From contig CM060192.1 of the NCBI GenBank assembly GCA_030549335.1, positions 23,626,157 through 23,690,156 on the forward strand: a stretch of 64,000 nucleotides of DNA. The letters run 5' to 3'. The notes below the pieces were generated by a model. The model ran no database searches. It saw only the letters and a program-made list of their open reading frames with translations, and had not been told where the DNA came from. The number at the start of each line of letters is the position of its first letter. Position 1 is the stretch's first letter. A program made the translations under genes and the position numbers. Positions 46,501 to 57,870 of the stretch are shown here, piece after piece. The DNA is from Pontederia crassipes. Lineage: Eukaryota; Streptophyta; Magnoliopsida; Commelinales; Pontederiaceae.

Positions 46501-47327
46501 TAAGGATTAGGATAATGGTAGTTGCTAGCTCAGATATCAAATGGTATTAGGTGTTGTGCAGGAATGAAAACTTGTATCAAAATTAATGAATTAAGGGGCC
46601 CGGAATGATAACTTTATGAAAATCTTGAAAAATGTCCTAATATGGGTGGTTCAAAGCATTTCAGGCATCAAATTGATTAGAGTGACAAGTGAGTGAGGTC
46701 AGAAATCAAATATGAATGAGATTCCTAAAAGTGATAACTTGAGTGCCCCAAAAACGATAACTTATATGACTTAAAAACGATAACTTGTCATAACTTGAGT
46801 TTTGATTATCCAAATGTGATGAAATTTGACCAGCAATGAGTTAGAACAATAATAAGATGATTGCTTAAGGTCCTTGTGCAGAATTAATGGTTTTTCATGT
46901 TGAAATGACAGAATTGCCCTTTAACGATAACTTGGCACTTGAAAAATGATAACTTGTTCAAATGGACTTAAAACTTTGCACAAGTTGAGATGTGACTATC
47001 CAAATATGATTTATACATAATAATGATGGATTTAGGGCAAGAAAACCATTGAAAATAAGTTCATTCAAAATAATGATAACTTGACACTTAGGAATGATAA
47101 CTTGTCCTCAAAATGATAACTTAGCATAGAATTTAAATATTAATGAATTTTGGCATTTCAGAACCTCTATGCACATGGAATTAAGTATGAAATGAGGAAT
47201 ATCAACTAGTTATCACAATGTTTGCATTCCAAGTATAATTGGCCCAAAAATAGGTAAAAGTGGGACTCCATATGTATGAATTTAATCTAAAATGGGTTAG
47301 AATCATATAGTGATCAGCAAGTGATCA
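43592..47327 (-). repeat. Element B 5' LTR (3736 bp)
   Basis: Termini match the other LTR. It carries a TATA box at 46277-46284, hairpin modules between about 44270 and 45960, and the CAAGTTATC array at about 46600-47120. It lies on the right because the element is inverted. Confidence 0.96.
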
Positions 47328-48146
47328 AGGAGCAATGGAAATTGTGAATTCCTGTGGTCATATGTTTTGCATTTTCAATTGAACTTGTGTTTGTGTGGAT
47401 TTCAATTTACTTTGCAACCGAGAGGTTGATTTTAAATCCTCCTGGAATTCAGAGATGAATCAAGGATCACAAGAACCATTATTGAGTATATTTTATCCTG
47501 GTTTGGTTGATTGGAATGATTCCATCTTTTTATAATTGCAATTTCAAGTTATCATTCCAAACTTCCTTGAATTGCAAAAATTAGCATTGAACTTTCTTTT
47601 GAGACCAATGATAACTTGATTTTCAGTGAGGACCCTCTTTTGATTCAACCTAGCTAACAACTATATAATCATATATAGTTTAGTTAGAGGCCAATTGAGC
47701 TGTGGAAACAGTCATTTTCAAGTTGAATAAAAAGTTGGACATTTAATGATAACTTATTCCATTCCATCCTTAATTAATTTAGATGAACCCCAAATCCTAG
47801 AAGAACCTTACTCATTGATAGTTGAACCTTTTTAGACTTCATTCTAGCATTTATAACCCAATTTTGATAAATTTCCAAAACCCAAAAATCTGTTATCATT
47901 TCACTTTCCATTAAAAAATCTGTTTTCACTACTAATCAAAAATCTGTTTTAGCCATTAGAGTAGCACTAATTTAGATTGTTTTAGGGTGTCTTAGACTTC
48001 AAATTCTTGTGGATACGACAACCTGAGTCTACTACAACTTATCTGTGCACTTGCAGCTAGTGAGTTGGGAGACCAAAAATTGAAAAATTTGACCCTTTCT
48101 TTAATTTCAGCAAGTTATCACTACTCAATCCCAAATATCACTACCA
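47328..48146 (+). repeat. Element C 5' LTR, right part
   Basis: It continues the LTR broken at 32715; the AGGAG duplication is 47328-47332. The last hairpin module is at 47415-47465. The LTR ends ...TATCACTACCA, six bases before the primer site. Confidence 0.93.
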
Positions 48147-48152
48147 AGTTTT

Positions 48153-48170
48153 TGGCGCCGTTGCCGGGGA
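48153..48170 (+). other. Primer binding site for tRNA-Asp (element C)
   Basis: TGGCGCCGTTGCCGGGGA, an exact complement of the tRNA-Asp(GTC) 3' end. Confidence 0.95.
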
Positions 48171-48332
48171 TTTGAGGTCAATTAGGCTAACTTAGATAGT
48201 TTATATTAGTTTTAGATTAGTTTTTAGTTTATTTGTTAAGCTAATTTTCAGTTTTTGCAAGTTATCATTTTTAACTTTTCACTTTTGTCTAGTTTCATTT
48301 CTTTCTTGAATTTGATACTTCTGAATCTCTTT

Positions 48333-49992
48333 ATGCAGGACTTGGACCATCAAGAGGAACATTACCAATCAGATCCTGAACCTGAAAGAAGATTTCTAAG
48401 AAGAAGGAGATTGCAAAGGCTTGAGGCAAGGAGAACGATATTTGGAGAAGAGGAGGAAGAAGCATACAACCCTAAATTTGAAGAAGTTGGGAATCAAAAT
48501 ATGGCAGCTCCTAGAACTCTTAGGGACTGTTATTCACCAAGCAATGCAAGGAATCAACCAGGGGGAGGAGCCTTATCACCTGTGGCAAATTTTGAAGTTA
48601 ATCCAGCCTTGATTTCTATGATTAGGCAAAGTTAGTTTTCTGGACTTGGGATTGAAAATCCAGCATCTCATTTGGACAATTTCAAGGAGATATGCAGCAC
48701 TGTGAACTTCAATAATATCCCCATGAATGCAGTGTATATGAGATTATTTCCCTTCTCACTCAAAGACAAAGCCAAGACATGGTTCAAAGGATTGAATCCT
48801 GAAGAGGTGGCCACTTGGGAATCAATTGTTCAATTGTTCCTTTCAGAATTCTTTCCTCCTTCAAAAACTGATAACTTCAGGGATCAAATAGTCAGATTCT
48901 ATCAGTTGGACCAAGAAAACATTTGTGAGGCTTGGCAAAGGCTTCAAGGATTATTAAGGGCATGTCCCCACCATGGATTTGAAAAGTGGCAATTAGTTAA
49001 CTATTTTCATAAGGGATTGAACTACCCTAGCAAGGTGGCATTGGATACTGCTGCAAGAGGCATCTTTGCATCTAAAAACATTGATGAAGCTTATCAACTC
49101 ATTGAAAACATAGCCAAGAATCACCACTTCCTTACCCATCATAGAACCAGGAGGCCACCCATGGACAATTCAGTGAATCAATTGTCAACTCAACTTGAAG
49201 AGGTGTTGTACAAGACTTTGGAGAGGTTGAACTTGACTCCCAATGGCAATAGGGCTTCCAATTCTGAAACAAGGTGTTGTGTATGTGGGAATCAAGGCCA
49301 TGTGTCAGAGAATTACAACTTAATTATGCAGCAAGTGGACTAAAATGTGGATCAAATCAATGCTATGGGCAATTATGGAATCAAACCTCCTGCTAAATTT
49401 TATACTCCAGAAAACAGGAATCATCCATACTTTTCTTACAAGGGCAACAACTATCAAGGAGCTCCTATACAAAATTCAAATTGGCAGCCTAAAATCCTGC
49501 CAAGGAATCAGCCACCACCACCTTATGGAAATCAAGGCCAAAGTGCACCAATTCAAAGAAATCTGTATGAACCACCACCTCAAGTCCAAGCACCACAATT
49601 CGGAGATGCTCCAATAGATTCTGAAGAAGCAAGACAGCCAAGGAGAGGAGATATTGAAGATAAATTCAAGATTGGATGCCATGAATGCAAATCAGAAATT
49701 GTTGGAAAGCCAAATTGCTCAACAGGCCAGTACATCCACTAGACCTCCCTTATTCTTTCCTGGACAGCCAGAAGTAAATCCAAAAGAGCAAGCAAAGGCC
49801 ATCCAGCTCAGAAGTGGAAAAATGATGGAGGAACCAATGAAGAAAGTGGATGATAATCAATCCAATTCAGACTCAAGAGTTGCTGAAAAGCCAAGTGAAC
49901 AACCAAGTGAGGAAATCAGAAATTCAGGCCCTCAAATTGAAGCAAATCCAAGGGTTTTTGACAAGGTACCCTTCCCTCAAAGGTTAATCTAG
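48333..49992 (+). pseudogene. Gag of element C, decayed
   Basis: It starts at the same MQDLDHQEEHYQ codons as B. Lesions: TAG near 48633 and TAA near 49341, both at Gln codons (C to T changes); a 14-bp deletion near 49603 relative to B that shifts the frame; and the final Cys of the zinc knuckle changed to Tyr (near 49312). The frame ends at the TAG 49990-49992 that B also has. The capsid-like region is otherwise well kept. Confidence 0.9.
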
Positions 49993-50565
49993 GCAAGACA
50001 AGACCAGCAATATGGAAGGTTCTTGGAAATCCTGAAGAAGCTATACATAAATGTTCCTTTTGTTGAAGCCATCCAGGAAATGCCATCATATGCCAAGTTT
50101 CTAAAGGAAATCCTAACCAAGAAGAGAAGGGTATTGGAGCATGAGACTATAGCATTGACTGAAGAGGCTTCTGCAATTATCCAGAATAAGTTGCCTCCAA
50201 AGCTCAAGGATCCAGGAAGCTTCTCAATTTCATGTGAGATAGGCAATAAAAAAATTCAAAGAGCCATGTGTGACTTGAGAGCTTCTGTGAGTGTCATACC
50301 CTTTTCATTGTGCAAGAAACTTGAAGTTGGAGATTTGAAGCCAACAAATATGTCCCTTCAGCTGGCAGACAGATTCATCAAATATCCACATGGGATTATT
50401 GAGGACATACCCCTCAAAGTTGGTAAATTCTATATTCCAATTGATTTTGTTGTATTGGATATGGATGAAGATGTGAACACCCCCATTCTCCTTGGAAGGC
50501 CCTTTCTAGCCACTGCAGGGACTGTAATTAATGTTAAGGAAGGGAGATTGACCTTCCAAATTTGA
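49993..50565 (+). pseudogene. Protease region of element C
   Basis: The open frame 50023-50565 is 180 residues and differs from B by only about one residue (ISCEIG for IPCEIG). It has the same D-L-R-A site, the same upstream TAG and the same TGA at 50563-50565. The strong similarity across a region bounded by shared stops shows that the lesions predate the split of B and C. Confidence 0.88.
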
Positions 50566-53500
50566 GAGGAGAAGATTGAATTCAATTTGGCCCAAGTTAT
50601 CAGTAGGCTAAGTTTTCTAGAAAATGATTTTGAAGATGGGCAATTGGATCAAGTAGTGGAGCAAGTTTCAGCTATAATCCCTATTAAAGATCCATTGCAA
50701 AGGTGTCTAATTTTTGACCATTTGAGAGAATTGGAAGATCCAGAGGCTATGGCATATAAATCAGTACTAAACTCTTCAATATCAGGGGAAAATGCAGGAA
50801 TTCAAGGGAAGTTACAACAGGTTGTCATTGCTGAATGCCAAGGCAATCCAGTTCAAGCCAATTTCAAGTTGGAACTCAAGCCTCTTCCTAGCAATCTGAA
50901 GTATGAATTCTTGAGGGAGAATTCAACTTTTCCTGTTATCATTAATGCTAATTTGCCTCAGGATCAGGTGGAAGAGCTGCTGAAGAGGTTGAAATTGTAT
51001 AGGGAGGTGATAGGCTACTCAATTGAAGACATCAAGGGTATTAATCCCTCCATTTGCATGCATAGGATCCCTATGGAGGACAGCTACAAGCCCTCCATTG
51101 AATGTCAAAGGAGACTCAATCCAACCATGAAAGAAATGGTAAAGAAAGAAGTATTGAAGTTGCTGAATGCAGGAATCATATACTCCATTTCAGATAGTGA
51201 ATGGGTCAGTCCAGTGCAGGTGGTGTCAAATAAGGGAGGAATTACAGTGGTGAAGTCAGATTCTGATGAATTGATATCCACAAGAACAATTACAGGTTGG
51301 AGGATGTGCATTGACTTCAGGAAGTTAAACAAGGCCACAAGAAAGGACCATTTCCCATTGCCATTCATTGATCAGATGTTGGAAAGGTTGGCTAGGCATT
51401 CCCATTTCTGTTATCTTGATGGGTACTCAGGTTTCTTGCAAATTCTAATTCACTCCCAAGATCAACACAAGACTACATTCACTTGTCCATATGGGACTTT
51501 TTCCTATAGGAGAATGCCATTTGACTTATGCAATGCCCCTGCAACCTTCCAAAGGTGTATGATGTCTATATTTTCAGACTTCATTGAAGAAATTATGGAG
51601 GTCTTCATGGATGACTTTTCAGTATATGGAGACTCATTTGATGCTTGGCTAGACAATTTGACAAAGGTGCTACAAAGATGTAGGGAATCCAACTTGATAC
51701 TCAATTGGGACAAAATGCCATTTTATGGTCCAAGAAGGAGTTGTCTTAGGACATGTGGTCTCAAGCAAAGGCATTGAAGTGGACAAGGCAAAAATTGAAG
51801 TGATTGAGAAGCTACCACCACCCACAAGTGTCAAGGCAGTTAGGAGTTTTTTGGGGCATGCAGGCTTCTACAGGAGATTTATTAAAGATTTCTTTATGAT
51901 AACTAGGCCCCTCACCAAATTGCTGGCCAAAGATGTTGAGTTTTATTTTGATGAAGAGTGTATGAAGGCATTCAAGAAGTTAAAGGAAGCCCTCACCTCA
52001 GCCCCTATAGTGCAGCCACCTGATTGGACTCTTCCTTTTGAAATCATGTGTGATGCTTCAGACCAGGCTGTAGGGGCAGTCTTGGGACAAACCAGGGAGA
52101 AGAAGCACTATGTCATATTCTATGCAAGCAATACTCTAGATGAAGCACAAATCAATTATGCAACTACTGAGAAAGAACTTCTTGTTGTGGTATATGCATT
52201 TGACAAATTTAAGCCATACCTGGTGGGATTCAAAGTCATTGTATTCACAGACCACCAAGCTGTGAGGCACTTAATCAATAAGAAGGAATCCAAGCCAAGG
52301 CTAATCAGGTGGATCTTATTGCTTCAAGAATTTGATGTTGAAATCAAAGACAAAAGAGGTAGTGAAAATCTTGTGGCTGACCACTTATCAAGAATGGAAG
52401 GGATACAGGAATCATCTACACTTCCTATCAATGATGCATTTCATGATGATAGTTTGATGGCTGTGGCAATTAATCAAGTTCCCTGGTATGCTGACTTGGT
52501 CAATTACCTTGCATGTGGAATTATCCCTCCTGACTACACATATCAGTAAAGAAAGAAATTCTTTCATGACTTGAAAGATTATTATTGGGATGACCCCTTT
52601 CTATTCAGAAAATCTCCTGATGGCATATATAGAAGATGTGTACTCCAATCTGAATTTCAGAAAATCTTGGAGGCATGCCATTCATCCCCTTATGGAGGCC
52701 ATGGAGCCACACACAAGACTGCTGCCAAAGTCCTCCAATCTGGTTTTTATTGGCCAAGTTTGTTCAAGGATGCACACATATTTGTGAAGGGTTGTGATCA
52801 ATGCCAAAGAGTTGGTTCCATCTCAAGAAGGAATGAAATGCCACAACAAGGAATTTTAGAAGTGGAAATATTTGATGTATGGGGCATTGACTACATGGGG
52901 CCTTTCCCTAGTTCATGTGGTTACAAGTTTATTCTTCTAGCTGTGGACTATGTGTCCAAATGGATTGAGACCATTCCCACCATTGCAGCTGATTCCAGGG
53001 CAGTAATTAAGTTGTTCAAGGAAGTTATCTTTTCAAGGTTTGGAATTCCTAGAGTGGTCATAAGTGATGGGGGTAGCCACTTTATTGAAAGGTGTTTTGA
53101 GAACCTCCTAATTAAGTATGGAGTGAGGCACAAAGTTTCCACTTCATATCACCCTCAAACAAATGGCCAAGCAGAAGTATCAAATAGGGAGGTAAAAGCC
53201 ATATTGGAGAAAACAGTTTCATTGACAAGAAAAGATTGGAATTTGAAGTTGAATGAAGCTCTTTGAGCATATAGGACAGCATACAAGACTCCAATTGGTA
53301 CTTCTCCCTATAAGCTTGTTTATGAAAAAACTTTCCATTTGCCAATTGAGTTGAAGCATAAGGCATATTGGGAGTCAAGGCACTCAATTATGATATGCAT
53401 GCATGTGGGCAAAAGAGGCTTCTCCAAATTGATGAACTTGATGAAATTAGGCTAAATGCCTACCATAATTCAGAATTCTACAAGGAAAGGACTAAAAGAT

Positions 53501-53778
53501 GGCATGATGGAAGGATTCTGAAAAGGGATTTCAAGGTTGGAGACCTTGTATTACTCTTCAACTCAAGATTAAAGATTTTTCCAGGAAAGTTGAAGTCAAG
53601 GTGGAGTGGACTATTCAAAATTCACAAAGTATATCCATTTGGTGCTGTGGATCTTCTGAATGACAAAGATGACATATTTAAGGTAAATGGACAGAGGTTA
53701 AAGCTTTACAATCCCACAACTATGGATTCTGCAAAGGAGGAGCTGATTCTAGCTGATTTGCCACTACCACCTAGCTGA
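50566..53778 (+). pseudogene. Pol of element C: RT, RNase H, integrase, broken
   Basis: The same domains as B are present, in pieces: 50587-51777 (RT with FMDDFSVYG), 51725-52549 (end of RT, RNase H), 52571-53266 (integrase zinc site and DDE region), 53368-53778 (integrase C-terminus). Lesions relative to B: one inserted base near 51712, TAA at 52547-52549 (Gln codon), TGA at 53264-53266 (Trp codon), and one lost base near 53371. A missense change gives RMPFDLCNAP. Most stops are C-to-T or G-to-A changes, as expected for methylated silent DNA. Confidence 0.92.
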
Positions 53779-55789
53779 TTTCACCTTGTATCAATGTCTA
53801 GCCAAAGACATTAAAGAAAGGCACTTCTTTGGAGGTAACCCAAGCCATTATCAACCTAATCTTTCTATTTTTGCAGGAATAAGTGGTGAGGAACAAGTTC
53901 AATTCACAAGTCTCAAATTCAGGGAGTACCTTTACCCTTATTTCTGATTTTTACACTGAAAACTTAATGATAACTGATATTATCTTTCTCATTATGCTTC
54001 ATTGATCATATCATCATCTGAATTTACACCCATATAAATTATCCCAATCTGCTATAGCCCAATTTCAATGAATTTCAGAAATTCCCAATGCAATGTTGAA
54101 ATTTGCACTCAAAAATCTGATTAGTTGCAAATCTGCCATTCCACTGATATTCTTTGTTTCTCTGCAGGATCAGTTGCAACTAATGAAGGTTAGACCACCC
54201 AAAGTTTCTGGATGAAGTGCCAAAAGAATTCAAATGCCCAATTTAATGCATTTCAATCCCACCCACCCCTCTCCCTTGCCTTTATTTTTCAACCCTGAGG
54301 ACAGTGTTGAGAATAAGCTTGGGGGAGGAAACCTGGTGCTTTTCTAACCTTTACACCATGTTTTCAATTGATTTTAATGTTCATATCATAAATCATACCA
54401 GGTTATTAGTAGATTTAGCAAGTTATCACTACCAAATATCCCAAATATCTTTCTCATTATGCTTCATTGATCATATCATCATCTGAATTTACACTCATAT
54501 CAATTATCCCAATCTGCTATAGCCCAATTTCAGTGAATTTTAGAAATTCCCAATGCAATGTTGAAATTTGCATTCAAAAATCTGATTAGTTGCAAATCTG
54601 CCATTCCACTGATATCCTTTGTTTCTCTGCAGGATCAGTTGCAACTAATGAAGGTTAGACCACCCAAAGTTTTTGGATGAAGTGCCAAGAGAATTCAAAT
54701 GCCCAATTTAATGCATTTCAATCCCACCCACCCCTCTCCCTTGCCTTTATTTTTCAACCCTGAGGACAGTGTTGAGAATAAGCTTGGGGGAGGAAACCTG
54801 GTACTTTTCTAACCTTTACATCATGTTTTCAATTGATTTTAATGTTCATATCATAAATCATACCAGGTTATTAGTAGATTTTGCAAGTTATCATTGGTTT
54901 TCACAAGTTATCACTAGTTATCACTCGGTTATCAATTTTTGGACCCAACTCAATTTTGAATTCATTTTAACTCTGAAATGGGTAGAATACTTTATTTTGA
55001 CAGTGGGTGCACTCCAATACCAAGTGGCCAACTTGGTCATTAGCCTTCTTGCTTTAATTGGCATTATGAATTCAGATGTATTTGAATGAAATTTTTAGCT
55101 GAAAATTTTTCCTTTTTGTGGGTCACACTAGCTGATACTTATGGATTGAATTAGTAATATCAGATATCTAGAAGGGAGTCAAGGCTCTTGCTGCCATGCT
55201 AAATAGGGAAACTTGACTTTTTGGATAAAGGGATCTAAACTATATTTGAGTTTGAACTATTGCTCACTTCATGAACATGATAGAAAAATGAGAAAAGGAA
55301 AAGTAAAAAGTCATACGCATGCATAGAAAAAAGGAAGAGAGCAAAACTTCCAAAGGAATCTCTCTCCAATGCGAAAAGAAAAAAAAAATTTAGGAGAGCA
55401 AAACTTTCCAAGGACTCTCTCCTAAAGAAAGCATGAATAAAAATCAGGTGCTAAACCTATTTATATGCATTTCATGAATAAAAGTCAGGTGTTAAACCTG
55501 TTTAATCAATTAAAAATCTGTTCATGAAGAGATTTGTAGTTCAACCCCTTTGTAAAGTTGACAATTCCTACAATTCAAACATGTTATTGCTTGTACTTCT
55601 TCCATGGCTTAAATTTGCTTTAGCCTCTGTGATTCCCTAACTAGAAATTGAGTTTTTGGAAAGAATGAAGTGTTGGCAAAGTGGGAAACTCATTGGATTC
55701 AATTCAGCTAATCTTTGCTTCATTTGTGGACTTTTAATTCAAGTTTGTCCTTAATTTCTGAATGTTTTGCTTGAGGACAAGCAAAAGGC
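53779..55789 (+). other. Element C 3' noncoding region
   Basis: It contains a tandem duplication (53981-54445 and 54446-54910), internal purine tracts at 54312-54332 and 54777-54797, and repeats of AGGTG(T/C)TAAACCTG(T/A)TTA near 55445-55505. No env-like gene is present. It aligns with 36442-37955 (B) and 3649-5103 (A). Confidence 0.8.
53981..54910. repeat. 465-bp tandem duplication in element C
   Basis: TATCTTTCTCATTATGCTTC begins both copies (53981 and 54446). Copies match closely through ...GGTTATTAGTAGATTT(A/T)GCAAGTTATCA. A and B have one copy, so the duplication is private to C. It doubles the internal purine tract. Confidence 0.92.
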
Positions 55790-55804
55790 TAATCTTGGGG
55801 GAGG
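55787..55804 (+). other. Element C polypurine tract
   Basis: AAGGCTAATCTTGGGGGAG directly precedes the 3' LTR remnant; one change (AATCTT for AAGCTT) relative to B. Confidence 0.85.
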
Positions 55805-56261
55805 CCAATTGAGCTGTGGGAACAACCATTTTCAAGTTGAATCAAAAGTTGGACATTTAATGATAACTTGTTCCATTCCATCCTTAATTAATTTAGATGA
55901 ACCCCAAATCCTAGAAGAACCTTCCTTATTGATAGTTGAACCTTTTTAGACTTCATTCTAGCATTTATAACCCAATTTTGATAAATTTCCAAAACCCAAA
56001 AATCTGTTATCATTTCACTTTCCATTAAAAATTCTGTTTTCACTACTAATCAAAAATCTGTTTTTAGCCATTAGAGTAGAACTAATCTAGATTGTTTTAG
56101 GGTGTCTTAGACTTCAAATTCTTGTGGATACGACAACCTGAGTCTACTACAACTTACCTGTGCACTTGCAGCTAGTGAGTTGGGAGACCAAAAATTGAAA
56201 AATTTGACCATTTCTTTAATTTCAGCAAGCTATCACTACTCAATCCCAAATATCACTACCA
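55805..56261 (+). repeat. Element C 3' LTR, last 457 bp only
   Basis: It aligns with 47695-48146 and ends ...TATCACTACCA. The first 2.7 kb (U3, TATA box, hairpin array) are missing, with the break exactly at the polypurine tract and a shared GAG/GAGGCC at the joint. Confidence 0.92.
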
Positions 56262-57870
56262 AGTGCACCGGTCCTTCCCCACACCTCATCAATGAAAGGC
56301 AGAGCAAGATGAAGGCCAACTCGCACCATCCGAGACCCACAGAGCAAACATCCACAAAGCCAAGCAACGAAGAAGTAGTGTCAGCACCTTTGCCCATCCT
56401 TCATCTCCTCGCTCTCCCTTCGCCAAGACATACACTCGTCGGCCACCACCGGATCTCAACATCACCCCTACATCCTCGTCAAAACCACCCTCACCACTAA
56501 AACCACCAACGCTTGTCCCCGAACCACATTCCTCATATGATCGACGACATTTTCCGTCTCCTCCTGATGAACTTTCCCTTGGCCCTACTTCTCTCAGCTC
56601 TTTGTTCCACTAGCTTTAAGGAAAACACTCGAGTTCCCCTTCCCCTTCCACTATGTCTGCAAGACAACCGTCTTCCCCTTCACCGACCACTCACCATGGG
56701 ATGAACACGCCCAATCACCTCAAAAGTCTTTCTCTAGCAAGTCTATTTCCTCTAATAAACGAGACCCCAAGCTCATCTACCCTCCTAAAGAAATTGTTTT
56801 CTCTTACTCCCAGCAGCGTCATCGATATCATTCTTTGATGGCATGCCCCATTCTCCCAACCAGATTCGCAGAACATGAGGTCTTATATTCTCTTGGCTTC
56901 CTCATTTATATGGAGCTCTTCACACATAAGATGGGAGCTCGGGACTTCTTCATGTCTGTCTATCCTAAATATCCCCGCCTTGTAATAGAGTTTTTAAGTT
57001 CCTATGAAGATGACATGCGCCGAGAGAAGATATCATTCTATCTCTTCAATCACGTTTTTGAATGGACCTACAGGAAACTCAGTCAAGTCATTGACCTACC
57101 TTACATCCCTGGATGCCTAACACCTCCATGTTTTAACACCCAAGGTGCCTAGAAAAGATCATCGATGACCAGACTAAAAGGGCAAGAGTAAGAGCCTATG
57201 CCATCTTTAACCCCATATTTTGATATTTCCATCGACTTGTCGCTTGCACTATCCTAGGATGTGCCAATACAGAATCCCACAACATTGACTCTCACCTGTT
57301 CATTATCCACGCTTTCCTACACGAATGTCGAGTCAACCTCCTTGGGCATATTCTATCAAATTGGAATAGATGTATCCGGATGAAGTCGGGGGCCATCGCA
57401 TTTGGCAGAATCATTACTACCATCCGCATTTACTGCGATCTCTACCTTGACTCCTTAGAAACAGCACAAAGGGCCATGACAATATACATGAAGATGCTCT
57501 GAAAGTGGAACTTGATTGAAGTCAGAGGACGCCACAAGCTCTTGCTCAAAAAAGGGACTGGCCGAAAGTTGCGCATTCTCAACATGCCAGACGTCTCGGT
57601 CAGATTTGAATCCAATTGAAAAATCACACCAGAGCATTTGGAGCGTGGGGACAACCCCCTGATGAACCGACATTACAGCCCCACCAAGACGAATCTTTTG
57701 ATGCCGCTTCGCCTGCTGTCTCAAGAAAAAGGAAGTCCCAAAACAAGACCCCCACCAAAAGATAACCCCGCGCCGTGCATCTCCGACCTTCAGCAGATCA
57801 TTTCTGACCTCTCCTCATAGGTACACAAACTTAAACACATCAACCTCTACATAAAGCGCATGCTGCAGCA
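56262..57870 (+). pseudogene. ATHILA ORF-1-like gene of element D, decayed
   Basis: The best-kept part (56835-57152) has the pattern of the ATHILA ORF-1 family (PF03078): LPTRFAEHEVLYSLGF, a short helix, YPRLVIEFLSSYEDD and ISFYLFNHVFEW, LSQVIDLP. Upstream (56262-56830) is Pro/Ser/Thr-rich with several stops and frame changes; downstream to 57870 the frame is broken but coding-like. Element C interrupts it on the left and solo LTR E on the right. The role of ORF-1 proteins is not settled. The family call is from pattern, not a search. Confidence 0.65.

Larger units (their letters stand above)
32716..47327 (-). mobile_element. Element B: full-length Athila-type LTR retrotransposon (14.6 kb)
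   Basis: Both LTRs are complete with identical termini (TGATAGTGATATTTG on the left, GCAAGTGATCA on the right), flanked by a perfect AGGAG target duplication (32711-32715, 47328-47332). The interior has a tRNA-Asp primer site, one gag-pol frame with three stops, a noncoding 3' region without an env-like gene, and a polypurine tract. It lies antisense inside the 5' LTR of C and is the youngest insertion that can be dated here. Confidence 0.97.
30377..56261 (+). mobile_element. Element C: Athila-type LTR retrotransposon, interrupted by B
   Basis: C consists of 30377-32715 plus 47328-56261; the middle is element B. It has a 5' LTR of 3158 bp, tRNA-Asp primer site, decayed gag-pol, a 3' noncoding region with a 465-bp tandem duplication, a polypurine tract, and a 3' LTR lacking its first 2.7 kb. 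The probable target duplication is TGTGC (30372-30376) and AGTGC (56262-56266), one mismatch. Overlapping ends of the two LTRs differ by a few percent by eye, so C is older than B. Confidence 0.9.

Noticed and set aside
48153..48170. tRNA-Asp gene
   Set aside because: Only 18 bases complementary to the tRNA 3' end are present, at the position of a primer binding site; no cloverleaf.
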